A DNA stretch of 64,000 nt. It comes from Muraenolepis orangiensis. Its lineage: Eukaryota > Chordata > Actinopteri > Gadiformes > Muraenolepididae. Each line of letters starts with the position of its first letter. The stretch's first letter is position 1. Shown here piece by piece: positions 1 through 16,850 of the stretch. The position numbers were made by a program, and so were the translations under genes. Below the pieces are notes generated by a model. It had not been told where the DNA came from, searched no databases, and was given only the letters and a program-made list of their open reading frames with translations. The stretch covers positions 15,461,943 to 15,525,942 of the forward strand of contig CM051002.1 of assembly GCA_027704905.1 (NCBI GenBank). The letters are read 5' to 3'.

Positions 1-1455
1 GTAGAAATCTACACAAATGAGCTCGTTCAAGTTCAGTTTGCTAGCTCTGCATAGCTCTGCCTCTCAATAGCGCGTATCCAATCAAAACGTGCACGTGCTG
101 ACGTTATCGTACGCCTGCTAGCTGGCCCTGGTGTCGCCAACTCAAAATCTGATTGGTTAACGCCACAGTTTTGTTTCCATTCACTTTAAGCTCCAGGCGC
201 CCGCACTGTTAATTCTGAAGGCCTAAGGGCAGATTTCTTGGACCCTGGCAACAAATTATGGCTGAAATATGATTGGATAAAAGCTCATAAAGGCCAGCCC
301 TCCAAATCTCGACTTGAGGCTGGAAGCAGCGCAACCAAGAGGAAATCTATGAAATGAAGATAATAGACTATGGGGAATAATTTTATACATATTTGTGGAA
401 ACATTTTATTTATATTCTGATGATATTTAGGCCAGCAGAGAAGGCCTTGCTGGCCCTGACAGCCCACCACTGGATATTAGTTTGTTTATGAAACCATAGT
501 GTGATTTTGGTAAGCCCAGCTATGTGCTGATCGTTCACTTAATGACTATGATCATTTATGCTAGCCAGCACATTACAAACTTCAAAAGATGATGAAAGCA
601 TGTCGATGTGTACATTAAATCAGCAGTAGCTTCTACTGTTAGTGTCAGTGTAAATGTTTTTTTAATGCTCCATTTTAATTAAGTTTAAATCATCTTAATG
701 TGACTGTGATGACGGCCTGTTTACCCCACGATGTGTCAGTCTCCTCATGTTGACATTGTTTTGCAATGTCAGATGAGACATTTGGTATTGTGAATGTTAT
801 TATGGAGGCCTATTCTGCAGGCCTACACCACATGCTAGATTCTGTCATGTACTGTACAGCCCATGACACAGACTATGCTCCATCCGGGGCAGAAGATTCT
901 CAATGTCTTCCAGTCTAGTACTAGGCGTAGGCCTACTTTATGTCTGTGAAATGATCCAAATATTTTTGATGAAGTGGATGGAAATGTGGTCCTAAGACTG
1001 TGGTCCTGAAACTACAGCCTCCTCCAAAGCAACCCACTGTGGGAAACACTGCCCTGATCAATACGTGGCCAATACATGATCGATCAGGGGGGGGATAGGA
1101 ATGTATTCTAATTAGATAGCTGACAGGGAACAGGGAGCACAACGTAGATCCTTAGATTAGTCATTAAGAAGTAATTGAGGACACATCTCTATTTCTATTT
1201 CCAGGATGTAAACACTTCCTGTCCTCAACAGCTGTGGCGCTGCAGTCACATGACAGGCCACATGACCCCCGGTCCATAATTAACCCCGGTGTGACTGAGT
1301 GGTTTCAACCGTTCGCCGAAAAAACCTGTGAATAATTCAGTGGCAATCTTTGGCCCCCGGACCAATCTTTCCATTGGCAGCTTGCCTGACATAGCGTGTG
1401 TATTTTGGGTCAGACAGGGACTTGGTTCTGACGCCACATTGTACCGACGGTAGCC
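1..1455. other. intergenic, no gene seen
   Basis: Unique-looking AT-moderate DNA. Short ORFs here lack recognisable domains and splice context. A short poly-G run lies near 1085. I see no supported gene. Confidence 0.5.
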
Positions 1456-1456
1456 A

Positions 1457-1531
1457 GTGTGTGTGTGTGCATGTGTGTGTAGTATTTGTAAGTGTGTGTG
1501 TGTGCATGTGTGCATAGTATTTGTGCGCGCG

Positions 1532-1599
<68 letters not shown>

Positions 1600-1664
1600 A
1601 ATACTATGCACACATGCACACACACACACTTACAAATACTACACACACATGCACACACACACAC
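1457..1664. repeat. 71-bp inverted repeat around a (CG/CA)n core
   Basis: The left arm (1457-1527) and right arm (1594-1664) are reverse complements. They match not only in GT/CA units but also in the non-repetitive words inside, such as agtatttgtaag and gcatagtatttgtgcg. The loop of about 66 bp is alternating CG then CA, a pattern that favours Z-DNA. Several small ORFs across it are repeat artefacts. Confidence 0.9.
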
Positions 1665-2006
1665 ATGTGCACACACAATACTAAGCAAAAACGAATTTCA
1701 GGCACACACACACACACCCGAATACAACGCACACCGTATGCACAAAAACACACACACACACACACATATAACATTCTGTCATGAATGTGTGTGTGTGTCT
1801 ACTTAAAGCATGACATAAATCATCTGTGCACATGTAAAAGGGCAGAATATGCTAATGTTCACACGCATGAACTAACACCTTATTGGAACACATAGCGTGT
1901 GTAAATATGCATGACAAATTAAGCAGATATTTAGCTGTCATCTGACATCTGCACATTTCATTCTTATAGAGAGACATCTCTTTGTCTAAATCTTCATCTG
2001 ATACAC

Positions 2007-2041
2007 AAAACAGAGATGCACACAGACACACACCGACACAT

Positions 2042-2101
<60 letters not shown>

Positions 2102-2138
2102 ACAAACACACACAAATGAGTGTGTGCATCTCTGTTTT
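2007..2138. repeat. (CA)n flanked by an 18-bp inverted repeat
   Basis: The arms at 2007-2024 and 2121-2138 are perfect reverse complements (aaaacagagatgcacaca). They flank a (CA)n tract at about 2043-2099. The architecture matches the hairpin at 1457-1664. Confidence 0.85.
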
Positions 2139-2146
2139 ATATTTGT

Positions 2147-2424
<278 letters not shown>

Positions 2425-2537
2425 GCGCTCTCCCGGGCTCCCGGAGGAAACAGATTGAAGACAGTGTGAACTGGAATGCTTCTTTTGCTGCTCGCCATGG
2501 CGGTGACATCATCCGTGAAACCGTGGCAACGAACGCA

Positions 2538-2577
2538 GTGTCCCGCCACGCCAGGGCTTCCTGGCGTGGCGGGACAC
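2538..2577. repeat. 18-bp perfect GC-rich hairpin with a 4-nt loop
   Basis: The arms 2538-2555 and 2560-2577 are exact complements, with the loop gctt between them. The stem is mostly G-C and would be very stable as RNA or as extruded DNA. It lies just after the CA repeat. No gene context is visible. Confidence 0.9.
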
Positions 2578-2699
2578 GCGGTGACACAGGGGCCTGGCGC
2601 ACACCCAGACCCAGCAGCCCACAAAGATCTAAACCCTGCCATGGAAAACAAGCCCATAATACACTTTTTTTGTGGGCGGAGAAACTGAACTGACCCCCC

Positions 2700-3990
2700 C
2701 ATTGCAATGTGTGCAGGGCTGAGACGGTTTGTTTTACCTCAAATTTAGCAACATTTTTAGGGCCCCTATTTGGGCACCAGCTGTAAGATTGATTAGACTT
2801 TCTTGATTCATCTTTTGTATAGATTTGAATATGTAGCAGTTTGTGATTGTGTATCCACCATATGTACGGTGTGGACACGACCTCCTTGTGAGGTCATGTC
2901 AAGTGGATAGACTCACTCAGGTAATTATTACCAGGTAATAAATGCTGTGGTGTGTGTTGACTGAACAGATAAACAACCACAATCAAAGCGGGCCTCTACA
3001 GAAACTAAACTATCCATTTAAACCTTAGCAACAGCAGCCCTCTGGTCATACAGGAAAGTAAAGATGTCACTGGTTATAGATTTTCTTGTCTTCCTATTGG
3101 CGGAGATGAGTCAATGGTTTAATCATTCTGAGCTGTTTCTAGCGATGAGTTCTGCATCTGGACATCCAGATTGCGGAAGTGTTGAAAAAATGTGATGAAT
3201 GACGGAAGCCTATGATTCCAATGAAGCCTATGACTCCCTGTTTCACAATCACTTCCTGTTTAAGTGGCGGACGCCAAAAGAAGCAGGCATCTAGGTTTGG
3301 TCTGAGCTGTTATTTCAATGTTCCATCGAAAACACAGAAAGATTCATGGCCTACTCTTGATGATGTGTACAAACAGTCATGTACACGTTGTCAAAATGAA
3401 TCCTTTTTAATGTCACAAATGATATAACCTTCGGCATTTAACTCTTAGTTACTTTAAAAGGCCTTTCTATGTATTCTGCCTGCACCTAGAGACTCTCCCG
3501 ATATGACATGCACACCCATTGTTTCTCTGACGATGCTTTGTAAATGCTGCCAGTTAGTCATTCAATGAGCATGTTCAATTAAGTCAAGCACTTGGTTGTC
3601 TAAGAAGTGTGTCTACAATAAAGTATTTTTCATCAAATAGTCATCTTGTTTACTCTACACTCTATAAAGTATATACTATAGTGTATAAGTGTTATCTTCC
3701 TGTGTTTCTGCGTTTGTGTCTCAATGTTTCAAAAATGTTCTTGTGTTTCGTGTATAAATAAAGTTTTGGTAGATCAGTGAGAGATGTCATTAACAGACTG
3801 TGGAAGAGAAACACAAGCGTGTCATCACAGTGGCACATCTCCCCCAGCTGGGAGCCAATCAGAGCTCCCCATGCTGCGGCCAATCAGACGTAGCCAGCAG
3901 CATCAAAATAAACCCACAGGAAGGAAGTCTTTTGTTCCCTGTTCGCATGCGACATTAATGACTCACACATTTATGTGTGTGCCCGGGTAT
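2700..3990. other. intergenic, no gene seen
   Basis: No ORF with domain content, no convincing exon and no clear transposon terminus. Confidence 0.45.
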
Positions 3991-4001
3991 ATATGTTATA
4001 T

Positions 4002-4003
<2 letters not shown>

Positions 4004-4095
<92 letters not shown>
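4004..4095. repeat. (GT)n microsatellite
   Basis: Pure GT dinucleotide run of about 90 bp. Confidence 0.95.
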
Positions 4096-4097
<2 letters not shown>

Positions 4098-4191
4098 AAT
4101 TCTAAATCTAAATATACAATGTATGAGTTTTGCGTCATTAAAACATGAAGCTGAGCAGATGACAAGATGACACATGATGAGCACAGGCCTG

Positions 4192-4206
4192 TGCGCGCGC
4201 ACACAC

Positions 4207-4255
<49 letters not shown>

Positions 4256-4281
4256 GGTGTGTGTGTGTGTGTGTGTGTGTG
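4192..4281. repeat. (CA)n then (GT)n, hairpin-capable pair
   Basis: A CG/CA tract is followed, after the short spacer atacag, by (GT)n. The two dinucleotide arms can fold on each other. Confidence 0.85.
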
Positions 4282-4424
4282 TTCGTGAGGTAAAGCAGCT
4301 TACAGTGTATTAGCATCATGCTAGTCTCGCCAGGTGTAATCTCACAGCCTCTGTCCAAACAAACCAGCATTATCTTTTGTCAATTCTTTTTGTGAGAATG
4401 CCCAGAACGAGAGAACTCCTACCA

Positions 4425-4458
4425 CTGTACACTGTACACTGTACACTGTACACTGCAC
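4425..4458. repeat. 7-bp tandem repeat (ctgtaca)
   Basis: About four to five copies of the heptamer actgtac lie in a row. Confidence 0.85.
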
Positions 4459-4694
4459 TTCTCAAATAAAACATGTTGGATGTTTTTTTTAATTGACTGT
4501 ATTATGTGTTCAAAGTACATTCTAAAGCGTTACACTCTAACACACGGGAAGCTGAGGTGTCACCGCAAAAGCTGCAAATTAGAGAGATTAATTAAAATAA
4601 CCGAAGACTGTCGAGGGTATAGTGTCCGGGTGGACGGGGGTTTATTTATGACGTGTTCAACACTCAACACCCACCAGGGGGAGAACTGGTGGGT

Positions 4695-4785
4695 GAATTT
4701 ATACTGCGAGAGGGAATGGGGAGTAAGCGTTCTATTGTACTTGTTGCAAATGGCAAATAAAAAAAAACATCTTGTATCTTGAATT
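4695..4785 (+). mobile_element. LINE 3'-end fragment
   Basis: It carries the phrase gggaatggggagtaagcgtt, then ttgtacttgttgcaaatgg, a poly-A-like run and a ttgaa-type tail. Very similar 3' segments recur at 13020, 20870, 33475 and 39650. This is the 3' UTR signature of one non-LTR retrotransposon family in this genome. Confidence 0.6.
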
Positions 4786-4859
4786 GCCAGGGAAGATGGA
4801 GGATAGAGGAGAAGAGGTTCTTCCACCGCCTCTGTTATGAACCATGCCGCTGCTAACCG

Positions 4860-5680
4860 GGTCTGTTATTAATGACGTCTCGAATGGAAAACAAGCTCTA
4901 TCCGCAGCCAGAAGAACTATAGAGCCTGTCAAACCCAGTTGGGTGGTGGGTGGGGGGGGGGGGGGAGGACATATTGTTTGTGGTATGGACTGTGGCAAAC
5001 TGTATTTGTGTTGCAGGTTGCTTGCTACACTTGGTTTAGCCATTAAGTCAATTATTGCATCGAGAGAGACTCACGGTGAATCCAGATCCATGTCATGAAG
5101 CAGCAGGTAGGGGTGTAGGGGGTGTCTTGCTCAGCGATGCTTACAGGTAGACTGCAGACACACAGGGTGGGTCTTGTGGGCTGCCTCAGTCCCTGCCTCT
5201 CCTCTGGGGAAACCCTGCAGCTTCACACAGCTCAGGAATAATCATGGCCCCTCATCAAACTTGTGTGTTCATAAATCCATGCAGTCCGAGCTAAAGCGCT
5301 GTGCTCATTATGTGAGGCAGGACAATGAAGTGGTTAGGGTAGTAGGGTAGCGTTAATAGTGATAGGAATAGTCACACTGCGGCTTGTTTTTCAGTGTATT
5401 TCAGAGAGATATGTCAAAGCCAGAGTCAGAGTCAGAGAGAAGGATGTTAACCAGTGTCAGTGTGCTTTAGGATTGTAATAAAGATTGTTCATAAGAGGAC
5501 GACGTACAGACAGCTGTTGATGCTTCAGTTCATCCATTAGTCTGGATAACGAGCCATTCGTTATGAACATGACACCTTCAGTAGCTGCGTGTGTGTGTAT
5601 TGAAAAGTGTGTGTATGCACACTCGTCATCTTTGAGTGTTTGGATTCATCCCCATTATGTCATGCAAGAGTCCTTGATGA
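4860..5680. other. intergenic with a poly-G run
   Basis: A G13-type run lies near 4953-4966. I see no gene or transposon with confidence. Confidence 0.45.
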
Positions 5681-5683
5681 TGA

Positions 5684-5908
5684 GCTGGACTGGCTCAGCT
5701 GGACCGGATCAACCGGACCGGCTCAGCTGGACCGTATTTGCGGCATCGGATCAACTGGACCGGATTAGCTGGACCGGCTCAACCGGACAGACTCAACCGG
5801 ACAGACTCAGCTGGACCGGATCAGCTGGACCGGATCAACTGGACCGGATTAGCTGGACCGGATCAACTGGACTGGATCAACTGGACTGGCTCAGCTGGAC
5901 CAGTCCAT
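5684..5908. repeat. 15-bp-type minisatellite (ctggaccgg units)
   Basis: Degenerate tandem units of about 15 bp have the core ctggaccggatca or ctggaccggctca. One plus-strand frame reads a five-residue periodic W-T-G-x-x / D-Q-L-D-x peptide. The periodicity follows from the DNA repeat, and nothing supports translation. Confidence 0.9.
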
Positions 5909-6318
5909 TTTATTTTCCATATAAAGCAGAGGCGGACTCCTGACCGTAACTGCCCCAGTCTGTTTACTGACCTCATCTCATGGTGATGTCAATACTAATA
6001 GAAAGCATTTGTCATTTGTATGAGACATGAGTCATGTGACTGCCAACGCACACCCTCTGCTCTCATTATACATAATAGAAAAATTCCCTCCCCTCCTCTC
6101 ATCCCCTCTTCCATCTTCTCCCCTTCCCACCTATCCACATTCTTGTCCTTTCCTATCTCCTTCTCCCCTCTCATCCTCCTCTCTTCTCTCCTCTTCTCCA
6201 CTCTTCTCCTCTTCCAGACTACTGTCTAGACCGGTGACATATCCAGTCTCTCCCATCTATTTCTATCAGTCTCCCATCACCTCTGTAGTGTCCCACATCT
6301 CTTTTGGAGGTGACCTCA

Positions 6319-6720
<402 letters not shown>

Positions 6721-8115
6721 CTGGTTAAATGTCTGACCTGGTCTATTACGGTGTCTATCAGCAGCAGCAGCATTACGTTACCTGAGCTTCCTGCTTTGAC
6801 ACCTTACCTTCCTGTCTGGGATTAAGATCGTTCATCATATGTTATCAATTAGTCTACAGTGGATCAGGATGACCTCTGATCTGGCAGGGTGGGCTGATAG
6901 TAATAGCAGTACCTGCTTCTGGATGCAATGAAGATCAAGAACTCAAAATCACTTTATATTACGTTTCTGAATATCTGAATCCAAAAGGTTATGTTTTAAG
7001 ATATGATTTGAAAGATATTGACATATTGGGTTGCGCTCAGTCCTAGTCATGTTCTTATTGGTCACAGGGTTTAATCTAATTCCAAAAAAAATGTAAGAAC
7101 TTTTCAAAAAAGGAAATGTTTTGGCATGCTTTGTGGATTAGATGTATGAGTAAAGTATTGTATAATAAAAAGGTCATATATGCTATTTCCATCCATATGT
7201 GTGTGTGTGTGTGTGTGACTCCATCCATCTTCCACTGACCTTGTGTTCATTCATAATTAAAAGCACATGAATCAGCTGTCACTCATTAGCCAGCTGAGTG
7301 TGTGAGTGGTGGTCTGAGCGGGGTCTATTTCAGTGTCCCTCTATCGTAACGTATCAGGACCGATATAGAACACTCCATCATTCTCCTTCTGCTCAAGGCT
7401 AACATTCTCCTTCCTTCCTGTTGACTGCACATATTTTAGGAACAGACGAGGGTCCGTCTGTCCCTGTTTTATAATATATAATTAGTTTTTTTTTTATGGA
7501 AGGGAGATTGAAGAGCTGCAGGAAACAAGGATTTAGAGAGCGGGAAGGACATGTAGCACAGGATCGCAGGTGGGAATCGAACCCGTGGTCACTACAAGAT
7601 GCCTACACGATCAGCATGTTACTGGGTTAAGGCACCCAAATCAATCCCAGGTTTAATCCAGCTAGGATGGACTAGGATAGGCCTACATCAGAAGGTATTA
7701 AAATGCTCCTATTTTGCCACCAAGTGTGGTATTGATTAGCCATTACCAACCATTTCAAAATCTATGATTGACCCCAAAGCCGGATGAGGAGTCAATCGAT
7801 CATCTCTTGTCTTCTTTAACCCCGGCTGGCATCCCATTGTGAAAACATGCACATGCTGTTTCACTCTGCAGACAGCAGAGATCCCCAGCCACACCCAACC
7901 TGGTCCAGCTGGTCACTTTGTTACTGAACACATTCTGAGGGAGGACTCATCTTTATTACAGCTGAACAGCGCTGCTGGCCAGGTGAATTTACAACTGAAA
8001 ACTTGAAACCCCTTAAAATCACCTTGACTTTGGAATGTGCGGGCAGGCCTATTGTTGGTGATACTAGGAATATCACCGATCAGTATGTCTAACTAATGTA
8101 TTAAACAGTACATTG
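6721..8115. other. intergenic, one tRNA-SINE-like remnant
   Basis: Mostly unremarkable. On the minus strand around 7560-7640 a tRNA B-box-like word (ggttcgattccc) follows an anticodon-arm-like stretch. This fits an old tRNA-derived SINE head and not a functional tRNA. Confidence 0.4.

Positions 8116-8119
<4 letters not shown>

Positions 8120-8193
<74 letters not shown>
8120..8193. repeat. (TA)n microsatellite
   Basis: An almost pure TA run of about 74 bp in an AT-rich neighbourhood. Confidence 0.95.
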
Positions 8194-8197
<4 letters not shown>

Positions 8198-8670
8198 TAT
8201 ATATATTTAACATATTGTAAGGTAAAACATGTAAGTTCATTTGAATGAATATATATTTTTTATGGCCATGGTGTTGATGTCATGATGTCAAAAGCTGCAC
8301 TGGCTGCCACGTATTACGCCGAATGCATCTCCCCCCTCTAGTGGCAGAAAAATCGATTTATATGAAATTCACTTTCGAATTCGGTAGTCGGAAAACTGCA
8401 GAATAAAAACGAATGACAAGTGAAAAAAGTTTAGAAAATGTACTTGTATTATTTTATACATTACAAAGCCATTTCAAAATAAAATATGACATTTTAAATA
8501 TGTATATATTTATATATATATATTATATTATGCAAGCTTAATGACCGAGAAGTCTTAACTATGGCCCACCTGCTTCAAATATTTATATGTAGCCTTTTTC
8601 TGTTAAATTAAACGTGGATTTGATAGATTAAACCACCTCTCTCCTCTGTCTCTCTCTTTTATCTTGGCAG

Positions 8671-8776
8671 GTGGTCGACCGATGACCCACTTCCTGTCCA
8701 GGAGCGACACCCTGTGGCCGACCTCATCATTCTCCTGGGCTATGAGTGGCAAAACAAAATCACAAATCTGCCAAAG
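8671..8776 (+). CDS. orphan internal exon candidate
   Basis: A pyrimidine tract runs into ttggcag at 8670, and a GT donor (gtcagt) follows at 8777. The 106-bp segment has one fully open frame of 35 codons after its first base, beginning W-S-T-D-D-P-L-P and ending K-I-T-N-L-P-K. Acceptor and donor both look good. I do not recognise the peptide and cannot link it to other exons. It lies about 1.7 kb upstream of LSM3. It could be an exon of a neighbouring gene, of an lncRNA, or chance. Confidence 0.3.
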
Positions 8777-8779
8777 GTC

Positions 8780-10440
8780 AGTACAGTAAAAAAAAGTCAA
8801 AACATAAAACAAACACATTGAACTCACACAAAAAATGCAAAGAACACAATGTGATTAGTCTCAATGATGCAATATAGGCCAGTGCTTAAGCTTATATCTT
8901 CACAGAGCTGGGTGGGCATCCTTTGACATGGTTTTATATTCAATTTGTTACACAGACGTTTTATGAAAACTAAAAAAGCGTGGGAACTCCGTGCCAACCC
9001 AGGTCAGCAACTAAACGTTGTCAAACGAACCCATTATCGATCGAACCCAGCGGCGAAAACATTACTTTTGAAGTTTTGACTACTTAAATAGTAAAACAAA
9101 TATAATAATAATATGTGGTGGTTAATGTTGATATTAATACCTTTTTTTTACATGACCATTTCCTCAATTAAATGGAAAATAAATTGATAAAATCTATAAT
9201 AGATAATAATTAATAATAATAATAATTAATAATAATTGTATTATTTGGTAAATGATATAGAATATTATAAACGCATGTGGTTGGGGGGGGGTGCATTCTC
9301 CCCTAAAGCTTATCAGTAACCCTGTGCAACAACGGCTGTTAGATATCCGACCCGGGCCTATAAATAGTCAATCCCCCTGCAACACAGAACACAATGCAAT
9401 ATCACATTACAACCGTAGGTCACCACACAACAAGGTCATGGCGTGTCGGGAGGTCGTGTGGCAGGGATCTCTTCCACCGCAGAGCAACAGTGGGAGCTGG
9501 GGGTGGAATGGGTAATACCTCTGCTCTAATGTGCCCCCTCGCTATAGCCAGACCCAGTATGGGGCACTGGGCTGGAACGTGGAGGGGAGAACAATTGAAT
9601 AATAATAATATAGGCTACTGTCATATGTTACACAATTACACTCGGTTAGCAAACACCAGAGGTCCCACCGAAGTGGACCACACCGCACTCCAGTCGAGTC
9701 GACGTGGCACAAGGCAGGGCGAAACTTAGGAGTCTTTGACGGTTTTTCACAAGTGAAAATGTTAAACACTTAAAACACATGTGACGATGGGCTAGGTCTA
9801 CAACGTACGCTGTTTAAATAAGGCAATATAACCATTAGTTAAAGACATTTTTTTAGGTAAATCATATTTTGCTATTTGCAAAAATAGCCTTATAACTTTA
9901 AACGCACACACGCACTTTATGTTTGCGTGTTAAATACGTAATATGACCACTTAAAACAAGGTTTTAAATGTTAAAGTAACTTATAAGAATGTGAGCTTCA
10001 GTATAACTTACGCAGTGAACCCGTAGCGCCGCTGGCTGCAATAGAAGGGATGGACAGAAGAGGAGGAGAGTGGTACTCTTTCAATACGAGTTGCCAGGTT
10101 AGGGCCACATCCCCCGGTCTACATGTTGAATAATGCCGTGCAAGTTGCTCCATAAAAACGTCTCACATTGCTACAATTGAGATACTCCAATATTCAATAA
10201 TCACCTTATAATTCACCTTATAATTAATACACATTTTTTTGGACAAATTAAGTAGGTCTACCAACGTCCAAACATTAACAGTCTGTAATACCACAATTAC
10301 TAACTCGAAGGCCATATTAAGCGAACTAAAGATAAAGATAAATGGGTGAACATGTTAACATAAAACCTGCAATGAAAGACACCATCGTTGAATAAAAAAA
10401 CAACTAGAGTTGTTATCGGGGTCCGTTGGAGTTCTTAACA
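8780..10440. other. LSM3 upstream intergenic region
   Basis: AT-rich with an AAT-rich stretch at 9175-9245 and a G-run near 9283. In many vertebrates XPC lies head-to-head with LSM3. I could not identify any XPC exon on the minus strand here. Confidence 0.4.
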
Positions 10441-10498
10441 ACAGGACGCCGGACTGACGGATCTGGCAACCTCCTGTCTCCCGAGTCACGTGGTAGAA
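10441..10498 (+). promoter_or_regulatory. LSM3: LSM3 proximal promoter / 5' UTR
   Basis: The sequence immediately before the start codon is moderately GC-rich and has a CACGTG E-box (tcacgtgg) about 10 bp upstream of the ATG. There is no TATA box. This suits a housekeeping gene. The transcription start itself cannot be fixed from sequence. Confidence 0.45.
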
Positions 10499-13914
<3,416 letters not shown>

Positions 13915-14690
13915 CACTTCCTGGTCACCGTGAACCACCGGGGGAGGGGCATGGCCGCCCTGATCTGACCAGTAGGAGACGGTCACCGCAGCCTCATCTC
14001 TAACACAAGGGAGAAGAACATGTCAACTAAAGTCAACTTGGTTTTGTTATGTTTTAACTTTTTTTTAGGGCAGTTTAAATCAGGTCTTGTGTTCTGAGCA
14101 ATCGTTATTCTAAATGTGTATTTTTTTGTTTTAATCACTTATTGCCAGTCACTCATAAACTCCCGGTTATTTTGAGAACAGATCAGTTTACAGTTTCTGC
14201 TGCCATCATCCGTGATGACGGACCAAGCATAGCAATCCCTCGCCTTAGTTAGCCTTCGTTAGCCTCAGCCGTTGTTGGCCCCGGCAGTGAACAAACCATG
14301 GGAAGATCTTGGAGGGATTCCCATATTGACTGTTTACTTAAACCTACCATCATGTGCATGATTTCTGATTATTCTTTTGAGAAGTTATTTCAAGATTAAA
14401 CTCTGTTTAGGTTAGTGGAAATGTTGATGGAAAGTTTTTATGTTGTAATGTTTTTTGTCATGCTTTCCGTTTTCTGACTTGTCACTTGAGTAAATGATTT
14501 TGAAAAAGCAGAAATGTCTGTTTCCGGTTTGCCTCAATCTTCAACTGAACTGACTTCCGTAAACCTTGTTGCTTTACTAGACATGCAAACATTAGTTATG
14601 ACATCAACTGGAAAATTACTACAATGTGGTCACTTGGTGCACGCAACGTTCAACAGTGAAATGCCAAAATAAAATAAAAGATTATGCGTT
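13915..14690 (+). other. LSM3: LSM3 3' UTR and possible poly(A) signals
   Basis: Candidate hexamers are ATTAAA at 14395-14400 and AATAAA at 14668-14673 and 14673-14678. Which is used cannot be decided from sequence alone. Confidence 0.5.
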
Positions 14691-15220
14691 TGGTGCCCGT
14701 TTTACCACCATGTGTGATGTTGATTAGCCATTACAATCCATTTCCATATTTACCCTATTGTGATATGACTGTACCAAATGGCATGTTTATGGCCCCATCA
14801 TCACCACGCCACGTCATGATGAGCACACTTTTAAACCTCTATGACCTCTGCTGGACCCACCACTAGGTGGTACTGTCAACCTTCTTGCTAGTTCGGAGCA
14901 TACACGGTCTGGGGCCAGAGTCAAGAGGGCGCAGGCTAACCAAAGTGTGTTCATTTGACTTGTTTTGCATGATAGTTGGTTCACCTTTCAGCCGGCAAAA
15001 CCAGCCACCGCACTCTGATCCCTGCAGCTGACTGTAGCCCAGCACAGGAAAACCAAGGTTGATAATGTACACAAAGTTGTGTGTGATGAAAATCCCTCTC
15101 AAATCACTTTAAATCTAAAAAACCACAGGGTGTCAGTCCCTTGTCAGCAGTATGCTTAAATGTCCCTTTAACATTTCTGTCAGCCTACGTGATCAACGTG
15201 TGTGCTCTTTCACACTGCGG
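14691..15220. other. intergenic, no gene seen
   Basis: Short ORFs only, without domains or splice signals worth calling. Confidence 0.45.
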
Positions 15221-15224
15221 AGTG

Positions 15225-15560
15225 TATTCAAGATTCAAGAATTGTATAATAAAAGTAATACAATTACAATAGACTGCTTACTCCACATTTCCTCGTGTAT
15301 ACATTTCTAAAACATTATAAAAAAATACTATACACAATAACAATGAACATAAAAGTGATTACATGTAGAATTGTACAAAATCAATTTAAAAGCATTTTAA
15401 AGTGCCAGTAGTGCAGCAGCATCATGAGTACAGTGCAGAACAGTGCAGTTACTGTTATGAATCCACAAAGTCCAGCAAAGTATGATAGTGTAATGTTATG
15501 ATAGTGGCAGCACTCCTAGCAGTTCAGTAGGCACACTGCCTGTGGATAAAAACAATCCTT
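15225..15560 (-). mobile_element. LINE 3'-end fragment, antisense
   Basis: It begins with ttcaagattcaaga, the reverse complement of a ttgaatc tail. Its inner part (gtccagcaaagtatgatag) is the reverse complement of the sense copy at about 20740. Both belong to the same non-LTR family. Confidence 0.65.
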
Positions 15561-15984
15561 GAACCTGGTAGTCCTTGTACTGCAATAGTTGTTATTCCAC
15601 ATGAATGCTGCAAGCATCATGTGACCCGGCCGATCGACTAGAGCTTCTCAAAGCCAATCACGATTCTGGTAGTGCTGGAAGCTCTGGTTGTCCTGTGTGT
15701 GAGGTCATGTTTAATGCACACCTGTCACCACATGGGAATCTATGAGGTCACTTCACTGGTCGTTCACACCTCCCTCTGAGACTCTCATGTCTGGCAGTGG
15801 ATCCAACTGTTCAAATTCCTCCTGTGGGACAGCTCTGGGATGCCCAACTGTGTTCTACTGCCAGTCAGCTCAACGTGAAGACTCCACATATATTAACTAT
15901 GTTAATGTATATAGCAACTTGGAGGCTAATCGCAGCTTGGAAAGCACTGAGTGTAGCGTATATTCTTACAATGTATTGATGTAA

Positions 15985-16065
15985 CCGTGAGTGTCCCGTA
16001 CTGGGATCGAACTCACGGCTCCCAGCATTAGAGGCGATGCTCTAACGTGAGAAGCTAAACAAAAC
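15985..16065 (-). mobile_element. tRNA-derived SINE head
   Basis: The minus strand reads a tRNA-like run with gttagagcatcgcctctaat followed by a B box gagttcgatccc. The arms do not close into a good cloverleaf acceptor stem, so a SINE or tRNA pseudogene is likelier than a functional tRNA. Confidence 0.5.
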
Positions 16066-16850
16066 CATGGGCTCTAGCTTCATCACTTGAACCAGTTTGA
16101 GGTGTCAGGGAGGGAGGTTTACTCTCTGCACAACACCACCTGCTGATCTCAGTTACATTGACAATAGAAGTGTAATGCTTTAGGTATTTGAGATGTCACC
16201 TTTTAGACTTGCCCCTGCATTAAAGCTGGATGTGATCTTGTTATTGATTACCTGGTAGTGATAACGTTGTGTGCCACCCCTATGGCACACGCCCTTTGTT
16301 AAGTTTGAGGACTAATTATCAGATATGTGTTTTGTTCCGTTGTGGGTGCAAAATGTATAATTTCTCAGATTATCCATATCAGCCGGTTTTCTGCCATTCA
16401 TTCTGGTAAAACAAGTACATGTTGTGAGGTATAAATATTATGTGTACACTGTGGAGACTGATGCTACTACCAAGCAGACTGTGCCTGCCTGTTCTGTGGG
16501 TGTAATTCTGCACCTGTGTGCGCAAGCATGTGAGTTTTTCCGCACATTTGCATGCATTTGTGTATGCTTTCATTGCGCACACCCAAAGCAGCATACACAC
16601 AAGATGTTACTAGAGCATACTAAAAGTAAAGGAGGCTTTTCCTTACAAGCCGCGATAAGCATTGGTGCTATGATTCGCAGTCACGCTACAATTAGCATCC
16701 GTGTCAGGTCACTATGGCGTGAGTGTTTAATCAGTTTCCTCTTAATGTATATCTCTTACATTTATATGTCTAAAATGATCAATTATAGTATTGTTTATAG
16801 TATGTAAAGGGTTTTCTACTACAACTAAAGTGTGTGTGAAAGTGAGTGTG
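16066..16850. other. intergenic, no gene seen
   Basis: No supported gene or element. Confidence 0.4.

Noticed and set aside
7560..7640. Functional tRNA gene on the minus strand
   Set aside because: The B box is good, but there is no closed acceptor stem or clear anticodon arm. A SINE remnant fits better.
8603..8827. 74-codon minus-strand ORF
   Set aside because: The plus strand over the same DNA has matched splice sites and an open frame, while the minus ORF has no recognisable domain.
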